Assembly (NCBI GenBank): GCA_021324735.1
Contig: JAJPIO010000007.1
Location: 124,001 to 188,000, forward strand
Direction of reading: 5' to 3'
Source: Bacteroidota bacterium
Lineage (GTDB): Bacteria; Bacteroidota; Ignavibacteria; Palsa-1295
DNA: 64,000 bases
Below, one piece after another: positions 50,001 through 58,569 of the stretch (position 1 is the first letter of the stretch; every line of letters starts with the position of its first letter). A model generated the notes under the pieces. It was not told where the DNA came from. It did not search any database and was given only the letters and a program-made list of their open reading frames with translations. The position numbers and the translations under genes were made by a program.

Positions 50001-52160
50001 GCTAACGGCTTGAGTGACCCCACACTACTACAACCTATCGCATCACCGGCATCGACAACGATGTACACGTTGCTGGTAACCGATAAGAATGGCTGCACGG
50101 CCCTCGATTCTGTGTTGGTAGCTGTCTCCGATTCTCTTAGTCCAACGGTAAGTGCATCGGGCGCGCTCACGATCTGCACTGGCGACACCGTCCGCTTAAG
50201 TGCTGGCACTGGCTATTCGAGTTATGTCTGGTCCACAGGTGAAAAGACGCCCGAGATCGCGGTGACGACAACTGGGGATTACTCAGTTCGTGTGACGAAC
50301 AGTACCGGTTGCGCCGGCACCTCGTCGTCCGTTCACGTCACGGTGCTTCCGGATAAATTACCATACGTTACACTCGAAGCTCCGACAACGACACTTTGCG
50401 GTGCCGACACTGTAACGATAACGGCAACTGGCGGATGGGCTTCCTATAGATGGAACACAGGGGACACCACCTCGTGGCTCGTCGTTTCGAAGCCCGGCAC
50501 GTATTACGTTACCGTTGCAAACTCTCGCGGCTGTACGAGTACGAGTACAGAAGTGACGTTTACATCTGATGTCAAACCGAACATTCAAGTTAGGGCCAAT
50601 GGCACAACCACCTTCTGCAGCGGCGACTCGGTAACGTTAACGGCGACAACTGGGTATCACTACACATGGTGGAATGGCGGCACAAAACTTTCAGACACGG
50701 GCGCGAACCTCGTCGTCCGAACGAGTGGTTCGTACGCTGTCACGGCAACAACGAATGGCGGGTGCGATACCACGACATCCCCTATTACGATCGCAGTAAA
50801 ACCTACACCCTCTGTAACCATCGATGGGCCATCTTCCATCTGCATCGGCACAACGGCCGGTTACAGAATCCATTCACCCAGTGGGAGTACCGTGTTGTGG
50901 CAAGTTACCCCTCCTAACCTGGGTACGATCGCATCGGGCCAGGGAACAGACAGTGTATCTATCGATTGGGGCTCGGCGGGTAGTGGTTCTCTTTCCGTTG
51001 CCGTACTGCAAGACGGCTGTACTGGCAGCGCTTCAATTCCTATCACCATCGACTCACATCTCATCCCGCTCGTAACAGCGAACGGTCCCCTTGCCTTTTG
51101 CGCTGGCGACAGCGTTACACTCGATGCCAGCGTAGGATATGCAAGTTACCAATGGTCGATCAACGGTTCACCGATCGCGAACGCGATCAATGAAAGAATA
51201 ACTGTCAGTCAAGCTGGGTCTTACTCCGTCTTTGTCACGAACAGCGATGGCTGCAACGGTACTTCGAAGAACATAGATGTCACGGTCTATCCGATTCCAG
51301 CAAAACCGGTCATCTCCCAAACCGGACAGCAACTAATCTCTACATCCGCTTCGAGCTATCAGTGGCTATTGGACGGCAATACGATTTCAGGAGCAACAAC
51401 ACAGAATTACTCTCCGACAAAGGATGGTGATTATAGCGTGATTATTACAGATGTAAATGGCTGCTCGGCAACGAGCGATGCGTTCAATTATACCAATACA
51501 AGCGGTAGCGTAACGCTTTCGCTTCCACCGGTGATCGCGCTTATTCCAAATGAAGCTGTTACTATCCCTGTCGTTTTGTCCGATCTGGCCGGACTTATTG
51601 AAGCTGCTGCGAAGACCTTCACCGGTACCGTGCGCGTAGGGACAAATCTTCTTACACCGACAACACCCTTAGGCACGCAATCCGGAAGTGATTGGCTAAT
51701 ACCCGTCAGCGGAAACATACAATCAGGCATCGATACGCTTGCAAGGCTATCATTCACCGCAGGTACCCTCGCGCCGGATTGTGGGCCGATCGTCATTGAC
51801 ACTTTCTATTTCCCGGGTAAGCCTATTCATGTGATGATGATGAATGGCACTGTATGCATCTCGGGAGTTTGCACGCCGTGGGTATCGAATACCGATACCT
51901 CTACATTTATTCACTCGATACTTCCCAATCCGTTCTCCGGTTCGTTCACAGTAGAATACCGACTTGCAGAAGACGGGCCGGCGACGCTCACTATGGAGGA
52001 CATGATCGGCCGCGAGGCGATCGAGCTTACCAGCGGTTGGAAACAGGCCGGGACTTATCGGGAAACATATACCCCAAGTGGGCTAGCGAGCGGTGTTTAT
52101 CGATTGGAATTGCGGTCTGGAAACCGCATTGTTACGAAGCGACTCGAACTTACGCGATAG
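47058..52160 (+). CDS. Giant secreted T9SS protein with SBBP propeller and Ig-like repeats
   Basis: A 1700-residue surface or secreted protein. After a signal peptide (to about residue 28) comes a DUF7948-type domain with F-I-E-N-R-G-Q-F at about 50-57 (to about 270). Residues 280-700 form SBBP-type beta-propeller repeats with recurring W-x-T-Y-Y-G and I-A-x-x-G-A-Y-Q-T. About 710-1480 are repeated PKD/Ig-like units with Y-x-W-S-P and V-T-D-x-x-G-C-T. The last 85 residues are a T9SS type-A sorting domain with I-L-P-N-P-F-S-G-S-F and S-G-V-Y-R-L-E-L. Such proteins are adhesins or scaffold components in gliding or biofilm-forming Bacteroidota. The tRNA-Ser gene follows. Confidence 0.9.
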   Translation: MYLFFRAPVVKLALILAILFVRSSVSGQTASSYFEQPITSLKSTSSLKFIENRGQFADQFGRAMPEVRYMLEANGMKFYFTKNSVHYVFTKGYGKIDREHHVLDSLSFYRVDAHFIGSNAKVEITATDTTADYTNYYLAQCPDGITHVPGFQRIIYHNLYPHIDLIFYTSAKDGHNLEYDFIIHPGGDVRKIRIGYDHATSLGIEGDGSFRLASPFGHVTDLEPTAYQERRDVRTSVNCDFYLVGNELRFRTNRYNRRYDLIIDPERLWGTYFGSSGTNNSTSITDLAIDRVGDIDIVGKTACATNIATTGAYQTTFAGLYYDGFIARFTNDGKIRWSTYYGGTGYNDLNAVACDAGLGLLIAGSTTSTSGIASPGAYQTTITAQWNAMLLSFDSSGSRRWATYYGTNGSYGKSVAVDSASNIILSANDDYWISLAKFSPTGSKLWTSTFSGDKNPGTTLDGMIGVDASNNIYVGAYTIATSGIATPGAFQSTFGWSCFAKFNPSGSKVWATYFGDSIPYSLAKQINHISVSPSGNLYFVGVTRTAWLASPGAYQTSIAGDSDAMLGKFNTNGQRIWTTMYGGSYDDRLYGITLDSAENIYACGETESPIGIATTNEYQTNLLGVYDPFFIKFDSSGHRKWGTYYGTKGLASAIGVDRKGYLFIGGTTQTTSSEYASAGAFDTVAYAGNNGFIAKFCDEQPPVHITGSLPSGLICPNVLDTLTTKAGETAYLWFENGENTAVTNQNFIFRTPSVPGTYNYAVNVICPNMCPATSDTFRITVRPAPQITFPTVNTVCPGSSIKLTSNITGNGPFTYSWSPALTLDHPDSAEPIATPAKATVYNLTVTDIYGCTSTKPITVTMYPAPKVKINAAPVACSGTPYALTATGTNGVSPYTYSWNPTTTLDRNDSSTVFALPKTNGFYTVTITDANGCTSKDSLFVIVQPPPKIAPGPPLSVCHGSSIKIGSTIKGGKQPYTIQWSPANGLSDPTLLQPIASPASTTMYTLLVTDKNGCTALDSVLVAVSDSLSPTVSASGALTICTGDTVRLSAGTGYSSYVWSTGEKTPEIAVTTTGDYSVRVTNSTGCAGTSSSVHVTVLPDKLPYVTLEAPTTTLCGADTVTITATGGWASYRWNTGDTTSWLVVSKPGTYYVTVANSRGCTSTSTEVTFTSDVKPNIQVRANGTTTFCSGDSVTLTATTGYHYTWWNGGTKLSDTGANLVVRTSGSYAVTATTNGGCDTTTSPITIAVKPTPSVTIDGPSSICIGTTAGYRIHSPSGSTVLWQVTPPNLGTIASGQGTDSVSIDWGSAGSGSLSVAVLQDGCTGSASIPITIDSHLIPLVTANGPLAFCAGDSVTLDASVGYASYQWSINGSPIANAINERITVSQAGSYSVFVTNSDGCNGTSKNIDVTVYPIPAKPVISQTGQQLISTSASSYQWLLDGNTISGATTQNYSPTKDGDYSVIITDVNGCSATSDAFNYTNTSGSVTLSLPPVIALIPNEAVTIPVVLSDLAGLIEAAAKTFTGTVRVGTNLLTPTTPLGTQSGSDWLIPVSGNIQSGIDTLARLSFTAGTLAPDCGPIVIDTFYFPGKPIHVMMMNGTVCISGVCTPWVSNTDTSTFIHSILPNPFSGSFTVEYRLAEDGPATLTMEDMIGREAIELTSGWKQAGTYRETYTPSGLASGVYRLELRSGNRIVTKRLELTR

Positions 52161-52162
52161 CT

Positions 52163-52188
52163 CGGGAACGAGCACCGAAACGCTCCCG
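52163..52188 (+). terminator. Weak hairpin after the giant T9SS gene
   Basis: CGGGA (52163-52167) and TCCCG (52184-52188) with an extra CG/CG pair after one mismatch form a weak stem, followed by TTTG. Low certainty. Confidence 0.25.
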
Positions 52189-52250
52189 TTTGCCAGACCC
52201 TGAAATTGAAGCGCGGAACGTCCGTTTCGCATTTACTTCATACTCACGCC

Positions 52251-52341
52251 GGAGAGGTGGCCGAGTGGCTGAAGGCAACGGTTTGCTAAACCGTCATAGT
52301 ATTGTAAAGTGCTATCGAGGGTTCGAATCCCTCCCTCTCCG
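52251..52341 (+). tRNA. tRNA-Ser: tRNA-Ser (anticodon GCU)
   Basis: A complete class II tRNA. The acceptor stem is GGAGAGG/CCTCTCC with discriminator G at 52341. The anticodon arm ACGGT-TTGCTAA-ACCGT gives GCU, reading AGC/AGU. The variable arm (ATAGTA...TGCTAT) forms a 6-bp stem, as expected for serine tRNA, and the T arm is GAGGG-TTCGAAT-CCCTC. The CCA end is not encoded. It lies between the giant T9SS gene and DUF3667, with its own terminator. Confidence 0.96.
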
Positions 52342-52344
52342 CAG

Positions 52345-52375
52345 AAAAAGCGACTCAAAAGAGCCGCTTTTTTAT
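52345..52375 (+). terminator. Terminator of the tRNA-Ser transcript
   Basis: AAAAAGCG-A-CTC pairs with GAG-C-CGCTTTTT around an AAAA loop, followed by TATTTATT. One A/C mismatch in the stem. Confidence 0.88.
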
Positions 52376-52435
52376 TTATTCTCTATTTTATTCTCTCGCT
52401 TAAAAATGGATCGAGTCCCCCAAAGGGATAACGAC

Positions 52436-53413
52436 CTACGTTCCGTTTTTCGGTCTTGCTCCAAACTGAAGCGTCACATGACCGGTACTGTCTGTTCGTT
52501 GGTTAACATCGAACGATCCAATTCCCCCACGCGGGAGATCGCCGGTTTGAACTCCGATCGTCCAGGCAATGACAATTGTCCCCACAATTGCAAAGGCGGC
52601 GATCGTCCAATAGGAGAATGACAATAGAGAGGTGCGCAACACTAACCACCTACCACGATCCTCATAAAACCTGCGAAGGGCCAAATAGAGATAAACATAG
52701 AAGGACAGGATAGCTAAAAAGTCTACTATTAAGAATCTTCGAAACAATAATGGAATGACAGCCGAGAGTGAGAAAACAAGAAGAGCGAATGCAAAGAAGT
52801 GAAATGAAAAGATCAAATGCTCGATATAGAGTTTATGCTGCTTCCAATAAAACAACTTTAGGAACAATGCGAATAGCGGTGTCGAAATGAGGAGAAGAAC
52901 ATACGGCGAAATCTCCGTGACGAGATGCACCATTGTTTCGGCAGCTCGATAACCAGGCTCTCCCCTTAGATCGAAGAATTGGAATTGATTTTGGCCGTGT
53001 GAACGAGCTGTTGCTGCAAAGAGCGTTTCGAACTCCTGGTTGATCACATAACCTAAAAAGAAAAATGAGACGACCGCGATCGTAATATACAGGCGCGACG
53101 GGATAAGATATTTCTTTCGTCGACCTTCGACATATTCTTTGGAGAGAAATCCCGGCTTGAACATCAGCGCCGGAAGAGTCCGAAAGAACTTCGAGTCGAA
53201 AGCGAGAAACTCGTGAAATATCTCACGAAAGTAATGACGGACGGAAAGCAAGTGCGGTTCTATTTTCTCACCGCAGTTATGACAGTAATCGCCGTTTGCG
53301 GGAGAGCCGCAATCGGGGCATACGGCTGATATTTCATGAGCAGAAGCCTCTGATACCTGCACAGAAGATTCTATTAGTTGAACAGAGTTCTCGTTTTCCA
53401 TTGAAGAAGACAT
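52436..53413 (-). CDS. DUF3667-family membrane protein with zinc ribbon
   Basis: A 325-residue membrane protein. The N-terminal zinc ribbon is C-P-D-C-G-S-P-x-x-G-D-Y-C-H-N-C-G-E at about 32-49, the family's start. It is followed by D-S-K-F-F-R-T-L-P-A-L and K-P-G-F-L-S-K-E-Y-V-E-G-R-R-K-K-Y, then about five hydrophobic helices from 108 on. DUF3667 proteins are common in Bacteroidota and their function is unknown. It is convergent with the tRNA. A short perfect 25-bp tandem repeat lies upstream. Confidence 0.86.
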   Translation of the reverse strand: MSSSMENENSVQLIESSVQVSEASAHEISAVCPDCGSPANGDYCHNCGEKIEPHLLSVRHYFREIFHEFLAFDSKFFRTLPALMFKPGFLSKEYVEGRRKKYLIPSRLYITIAVVSFFFLGYVINQEFETLFAATARSHGQNQFQFFDLRGEPGYRAAETMVHLVTEISPYVLLLISTPLFALFLKLFYWKQHKLYIEHLIFSFHFFAFALLVFSLSAVIPLLFRRFLIVDFLAILSFYVYLYLALRRFYEDRGRWLVLRTSLLSFSYWTIAAFAIVGTIVIAWTIGVQTGDLPRGGIGSFDVNQRTDSTGHVTLQFGARPKNGT

Positions 53414-53462
53414 GAAAGAGACGAAGAGCCCAACCCACCCTTATCCTTTATGGCTCCAATCC

Positions 53463-53525
53463 GACTCACCTTTTTATTGCTCCTCCTGACTCACCTTTTT
53501 ATTGCTCCTCCTGACTCATCTTTTG
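53463..53525. repeat. 25-bp tandem repeat, 2.3 copies
   Basis: GACTCACCTTTTTATTGCTC followed by CTCCT is repeated exactly at 53463 and 53488, with a partial third copy (GACTCATCTTTT) at 53513, between divergent DUF3667 and the kinase. Confidence 0.85.
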
Positions 53526-53592
53526 TGGCATTCCCTTTGTAGCGGTGAGACAGCTAACTCCATTGTGCCATACCTTGTGACTTAGGATTTCT

Positions 53593-55242
53593 ATGGGAGC
53601 ATCGGGTTCTAATGTGGTCATTATTCTGGTGCTCGTAGCGCTGGCAGCGCTTGTCGTTGCAGCCCTATGGAAACGTCGTGGCGACAGGTTTCTCTCACAA
53701 AGCAATAACCAACGCGATCTCATCTCGGAGGGGGAAAATCTTCGTCGAATATTCGAATCGATCCAGGACTACGCGATCTTTAGTTATAATCGGGATCGGA
53801 TTATTACAAGCTGGAATCCCGGCGTCCAGCGTGTTCTGGGTTACACCCAGGATGAGTTCATCGGGAAAAAGATCGATATCATCTTTGATGAGCCCGATTT
53901 GAAAGCCGGAATTCCCGCGATCGAGATCGAACGTGCGCTGGCGGATGGCTTTTCCATTACGGAAGGTATTCGCGTCCGAAAAAACGGAAGGCGGTTTTGG
54001 GGAAGTGGAATGGTCCGGCCGCTTTATAATGAGCGTGGCAAGATCGAAGGGCTTATCAAAGTATTGCAGGATCTGACGGGCAGGCGAGAACTCGAAGAAT
54101 CGCTCGAGCAAGCAAAACGAATAGCGGAAGAGGCAAATCGTGCGAAAGATGAATTTATTGCTGTCTTAAGTCACGAGTTGCGCTCTCCTCTTACACCTAT
54201 TACGATCGCTATCGACGGTTTAGAGATGGAAGTCACTACGGATAACGGGCGCATGTTTCTCGATATGATCCGTCGTAATCTTGCACTCGAACTTCGCCTC
54301 ATCGATGACTTGCTCGACGTCACACGTATCACGCGCGGCAAACTTGCAATCAAACTGGAAAATGTCGATGCGCATGTCAAAATTGCGGAAACCGTTGAGA
54401 TGTTGCGCCACGATATTGAAGAACGCCGTTTAATTCTCCGATTGCACTTGCTTGCCAGTTCCCACCATGTCCTGGCTGACCCAGCGCGGTTTCAGCAGAT
54501 CGTTTGGAATCTGCTTCGCAATGCGATTAAGTTTACACCGGAAAATGGTGTGATCACGATTTCCACAAAGAGTGAGAATGGTCAGATCGTTATCGAAGTC
54601 TGCGATACCGGTATTGGAATGGACCGTGAGACGCTGGAGCGTATCTTTCGGCCTTTTACGCAGGGCATGCCTAATATTGCACGTAAATATGGTGGTCTTG
54701 GACTGGGGCTAACGATCGCACGGGCACTTACCGAGACATTCGCAGGCAGCCTGACAGCACACAGTGAGGGACCTGGAAAAGGCACGACCTTCAAGATCGA
54801 ACTGCCACTCATCGAAAACGGAGATTACCCGGCGGCCCAGACCCACACCAACGGAAAGGCACGGCCACGCCGACGTGCTTCCCTTCTTGTAGTTGACGAT
54901 CAGGAGGACGCCCGAATCGCCTTGTGCGGACTCCTGGGGCACCGCGGTTATAAGGTCGATACGGCCGAGAACATTACGGATGCAGTAAATCTCGTCCGTA
55001 AGAATAATTACGATCTTATTCTCTGTGATATTCAGCTTCAGGGAGAGAGCGGATGGGATCTAATGACAAAGCTGCCCCGCCCCATCCCTGCGATCGCTGT
55101 AACGGCGTTAGGAACGCCCTCCAATATTGAAAGAAGTTTTCAAGCCGGTTTCCGAAACCACATCATTAAACCGTTTCGATTGAACGATCTCGACTCTGAA
55201 ATTCAGGAAGTATTGAACGAGACGCAGCCTGTGGGAGCATAA
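53593..55242 (+). CDS. Membrane-anchored hybrid histidine kinase with PAS and receiver
   Basis: A 549-residue sensor kinase. One transmembrane helix at about 8-26 is followed by a PAS domain (50-165, with N-P-G-V-Q-R-V-L-G-Y and R-K-N-G-R-R-F-W). HisKA has S-H-E-L-R-S-P-L-T-P with the phospho-acceptor H194. The HATPase part shows N-L-L-R-N-A-I-K-F-T-P and G-L-G-L-G-L-T-I-A. A C-terminal receiver domain carries V-V-D-D-Q-E-D, phospho-acceptor D479 and the conserved K526. With no separate output domain, it would relay to a histidine phosphotransferase or other regulator elsewhere. The stimulus is unknown. Confidence 0.92.
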   Translation: MGASGSNVVIILVLVALAALVVAALWKRRGDRFLSQSNNQRDLISEGENLRRIFESIQDYAIFSYNRDRIITSWNPGVQRVLGYTQDEFIGKKIDIIFDEPDLKAGIPAIEIERALADGFSITEGIRVRKNGRRFWGSGMVRPLYNERGKIEGLIKVLQDLTGRRELEESLEQAKRIAEEANRAKDEFIAVLSHELRSPLTPITIAIDGLEMEVTTDNGRMFLDMIRRNLALELRLIDDLLDVTRITRGKLAIKLENVDAHVKIAETVEMLRHDIEERRLILRLHLLASSHHVLADPARFQQIVWNLLRNAIKFTPENGVITISTKSENGQIVIEVCDTGIGMDRETLERIFRPFTQGMPNIARKYGGLGLGLTIARALTETFAGSLTAHSEGPGKGTTFKIELPLIENGDYPAAQTHTNGKARPRRRASLLVVDDQEDARIALCGLLGHRGYKVDTAENITDAVNLVRKNNYDLILCDIQLQGESGWDLMTKLPRPIPAIAVTALGTPSNIERSFQAGFRNHIIKPFRLNDLDSEIQEVLNETQPVGA

Positions 55243-55287
55243 TACTGCTCAGTTTGGCGAAGATCATCCTACCTGCCATAATCTCCG

Positions 55288-55316
55288 TTGGCACACTATT
55301 GTATTTTCGTTACAAT
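55288..55316 (+). promoter_or_regulatory. Possible sigma-70-type promoter
   Basis: TTGGCA (55288-55293) and TACAAT (55311-55316) are separated by 17 bp, each one base from the E. coli consensus. It lies 93 bp before the ATG at 55409. The match to a non-Bacteroidota consensus makes it uncertain here. Confidence 0.35.
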
Positions 55317-55408
55317 GTTCAAATGAACTATTGAAATCGATAATGTATCCGAACTCTTAATTCGGGCAGTTAATACCCCACTGTTGATTGCCCATATCGA
55401 AAAATTAT

Positions 55409-55615
55409 ATGGACAATAACAATTACGAAGATAATTCGGGCGGTAGCGGCCAGAATGACTCTCTCCACCGCCGATTGAGGCTCGCTAATGCAGCGGCAGG
55501 AATTACCCTAATGGGAAATAAGTCGAATACGAATTCCAGCGATAGCAACAAGCAGGATTCCGACGATTCTGGTCGCAACAACGGCCGCGGGCGCAAGCGG
55601 AATCATCGCCGTTGA
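55409..55615 (+). CDS. Small low-complexity protein
   Basis: A 68-residue frame from the ATG at 55409, with an N/D/S/G-rich body, a central hydrophobic patch (L-A-N-A-A-A-G-I-T-L-M) and a basic tail (G-R-G-R-K-R-N-H-R-R). No homologue recognised. There is no good ribosome binding site, but a sigma-70-like promoter lies upstream at 55288. It may be a real short gene or chance; the remaining bases of 55243-55645 show only a small hairpin at 55349-55365. Confidence 0.35.
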   Translation: MDNNNYEDNSGGSGQNDSLHRRLRLANAAAGITLMGNKSNTNSSDSNKQDSDDSGRNNGRGRKRNHRR

Positions 55616-55645
55616 TCGAAGACCGCGATCGATCATCTAACTTGA

Positions 55646-58567
55646 TCAATGGGCCTCGAACCATGTTGGCCCGATGCCGGCCTCGACTTCGATCGGTACG
55701 GCCATCGGCATTGCGGAGGACATAAGCCGCACTACCAGTTCCTTCATGTCGTCCGCCTCTTCCGGCACAACATCGAAAACAAGTTCGTCATGTACTTGCA
55801 TGATCATGATCGACCTCATCTTACGTTGCTCCATTTCACGATGAACGTTGATCATCGCAAGCTTCATCATATCGGCGGCAGTACCCTGGATCGGTGCATT
55901 GATAGCAGCGCGCTCGTCCGCAGAACGAACGGCTTGATTTGCCGCAGCAATATTGCGCATATAACGTCGGCGTCCTAAGAGCGTCTCGACGTAACCATTT
56001 TTACGCGCGAATATGACCGTGTCATCCATATACTTACGAATGAGCGGAAACGCTGCGAAATATTTTTGGATGATCTCGGAAGCTTCCTTCTGCGGAATCC
56101 CGATATTGCGCGCAAGACCAAAGGCGCCGATACCATACATGATACCGTAGTTAACGCCCTTGGCACGGCGGCGTTGCTCTTTGGTTACTTCTTCCGGCGG
56201 CACACCAAATACACCGGCAGCAGTGAGGGTATGAATATCCTCGTTATGCTGGAAAGCGCGGACGAGTGCTTCATCACGAGTTACGTGCGCCATGATACGA
56301 AGTTCGATCTGCGAATAATCGGCAGATAAAATAAGGCCGTTCTCGAATCGGGAAACGAACGCTTTGCGGATATCGCGGCCAAGCTCCGTACGGATCGGAA
56401 TGTTCTGTAAGTTCGGATCGGTCGACGAAATACGGCCGGTTGCAACAACAGCCTGATTGTAGCAGGTATGAATGCGGCCCGTCTTCGGATTCACGAGCTT
56501 TGGCAACGCATCGACGTACGTGCCGCGTAATTTCTGATACTGGCGGTATGCAAGCAAGCACTCGGCTATCGGATGCTCGTGACGCAGATCCTCAAGAACT
56601 GCGGCATTGGTTGAAAGTCCCGTCTTTGTTTTGCGACCCGATTTCAGTCCCAGCTTAACAAAGAGAATTTCCTGCAATTGTTTTGGTGAGTCGATATTGA
56701 ACGGCCCGCCAGCATAATCGTAGATCTGCCGGCACAAATTATCGGCTTCGCGCTCCATCTCTTTGCTAGCGAGCGCCAGGCGTTCGGTATCGATCTTCAC
56801 GCCATGATATTCCATTTGCGTGAGTACTTCGACAAGCGGAAATTCCACCTCTTCGCAGACCTTGCGAACGCCCACTTCATCCAACTTCGGCTCGAGCGCA
56901 TGACGAAGACGTAGAGTTACATCCGCGTCTTCCGCACCATATTCGGCCAGTTGCTTTGTCGAAGCAATAGCCATAGTTCGCCGGGCGGTGCCCTCTTTCA
57001 AGTTACCGACCACTTCGGAAAGAGCCACGGGCCGGTACTTTAAATGCTCCAGCGAGAGCGCATCCATCGAGTGGGAGCCATCGAAACGATAGATGTAGGA
57101 GGCGATCATCGTGTCGAACGAAATACCGCGGACCTTCACACCATTATGTCGCAAGAGCAAGGCATCATACTTAATGTTTTGCCCGACCTTCTTTATCTTC
57201 TCATTTTCAAGAACGGGACGAAGCACATCGAGCACTTCCCCGAGTTCAAGACCCATAGTGAGTGCATTCTCGGATGCAGCCGTTTGGGCGAAGAGCGATG
57301 TCGCATCCGCATCGGCGCCAAGCTCCGGAAGGCGAACAGGAATATAGAACGCCTCGAATGGGCGCACCGAGAACGACATCCCAATGATCTCGGCTCGATT
57401 CGCATCCTGTCCTGTCGATTCCAGATCGAGACACACCTCGTTTGCTTTCAAAAGCAGTTTTTTAAGCTCGCGAACACCTTCAATGGTGCGCACCATGACA
57501 TACGCATGTGGGGACGAACGAATATCCTGCACCTGGCCATCCACATTGATCGTAAAATCGAACGATTGAAGCTGCTCTTCTTCAGTGCGTTCTTCCGGTG
57601 GCTTTTCTTCGGGTGTGAGCGCTGCCTGCAATGCTTCCGGCGACTCGGCTTTTAACGCTTCCTCCTTCTCCTTATGGACGCGATTGGCCAGCGACTTAAA
57701 ACCAAGGTCGATCGTAAGACTTTCGAGCGCATCAAAATCAGGTAGGACGCCGTAGGCAAGATCTTCAACTTTGAGTGGCAGTTTTACATGGCAGTCGATC
57801 GTCGCAAGCTCATACGATAAAAAGGCATTCTCCTTCTCATTGGTAAGCTTATCTTTAATACCTTTTTTATCGATCTGATCGATATTCTTATACAATTCGG
57901 CCAGCGAGCCATACTTTTGTATTAATGGCGTTGCGGTCTTTTCACCAATGCCGCGTACACCCGGAATATTATCGCTCGTATCGCCAACGAGTGCAAGGTA
58001 ATCGATGATCTGCTTTGGCGAAAGACCGTATTTATTCTTAACCGCTTCGGTATCGAAGATCTCCATCGCACCGCCATCGCGCGATGGGCGCAGCAGTTTG
58101 ATGCGGTCCGTAACAAGCTGACAAAAATCCTTATCGGGTGTAACGATCAGCGACTCGATACCAGCCTCTTCGGCGGTACAAGCGAGCGTGCCGATCACAT
58201 CATCCGCCTCATAACCGGGAAGCTCGACCAAGGGAATACGAAATGCGCGCACTAACTCCTTGATCTTATCGATCTGCGGGATGAGGTCATCCGGCATGGC
58301 CTGGCGCGTGGCCTTATATGCTTCGAACTTCTCGTGTCGAAACGTCGGGTGTGGTGTGTCGAAGCAAACGGCGGCGTGGGTCGGCGTGTGATGATCCAGG
58401 AATTGGAAGATCGACGTCATAAAGCCGTAGATCGCACTGGTGTTCTCTCCTCGTGCGTTCGTAAGCGGTCGTGTGATAAAGGCGAAGTACGACCGATAGG
58501 CAAGCGCCATCGCATCGAATAAGACGATGAGTGGCTTGCCATTGCTGTCGTATTTGGGTAGTTTCAT
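55646..58567 (-). CDS. polA: DNA polymerase I
   Basis: Fills gaps in repair and removes RNA primers. The 973-residue protein has all three parts. The 5'-3' exonuclease (1-300) shows P-G-Y-E-A-D-D-V-I-G-T and G-D-T-S-D-N-I-P-G. The proofreading domain (about 350-570) keeps its acids: L-D-L-E-S-T, N-I-K-Y-D and Y-G-A-E-D-A-D. The polymerase domain shows D-Y-S-Q-I-E-L-R, R-R-R-A-K-G-V-N-Y-G and Q-V-H-D-E-L. Proofreading is therefore probably active, unlike in Taq-type enzymes. About 40 acidic residues (P-E-E-K-P-P-E-E-R-T-E-E-E-Q) link the first two domains. It lies 2 bp after the SprT-like gene. Confidence 0.97.
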   Translation of the reverse strand: MKLPKYDSNGKPLIVLFDAMALAYRSYFAFITRPLTNARGENTSAIYGFMTSIFQFLDHHTPTHAAVCFDTPHPTFRHEKFEAYKATRQAMPDDLIPQIDKIKELVRAFRIPLVELPGYEADDVIGTLACTAEEAGIESLIVTPDKDFCQLVTDRIKLLRPSRDGGAMEIFDTEAVKNKYGLSPKQIIDYLALVGDTSDNIPGVRGIGEKTATPLIQKYGSLAELYKNIDQIDKKGIKDKLTNEKENAFLSYELATIDCHVKLPLKVEDLAYGVLPDFDALESLTIDLGFKSLANRVHKEKEEALKAESPEALQAALTPEEKPPEERTEEEQLQSFDFTINVDGQVQDIRSSPHAYVMVRTIEGVRELKKLLLKANEVCLDLESTGQDANRAEIIGMSFSVRPFEAFYIPVRLPELGADADATSLFAQTAASENALTMGLELGEVLDVLRPVLENEKIKKVGQNIKYDALLLRHNGVKVRGISFDTMIASYIYRFDGSHSMDALSLEHLKYRPVALSEVVGNLKEGTARRTMAIASTKQLAEYGAEDADVTLRLRHALEPKLDEVGVRKVCEEVEFPLVEVLTQMEYHGVKIDTERLALASKEMEREADNLCRQIYDYAGGPFNIDSPKQLQEILFVKLGLKSGRKTKTGLSTNAAVLEDLRHEHPIAECLLAYRQYQKLRGTYVDALPKLVNPKTGRIHTCYNQAVVATGRISSTDPNLQNIPIRTELGRDIRKAFVSRFENGLILSADYSQIELRIMAHVTRDEALVRAFQHNEDIHTLTAAGVFGVPPEEVTKEQRRRAKGVNYGIMYGIGAFGLARNIGIPQKEASEIIQKYFAAFPLIRKYMDDTVIFARKNGYVETLLGRRRYMRNIAAANQAVRSADERAAINAPIQGTAADMMKLAMINVHREMEQRKMRSIMIMQVHDELVFDVVPEEADDMKELVVRLMSSAMPMAVPIEVEAGIGPTWFEAH

Positions 58568-58569
58568 GC

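Noticed and set aside
51854-52621. 255-codon open frame across the T9SS gene end and the tRNA
   Set aside because: It overlaps a real tRNA and the giant gene in another frame, and its product has no plausible domain.
57044-57655. 203-codon open frame antisense to polA
   Set aside because: Shadow of a strongly conserved gene.
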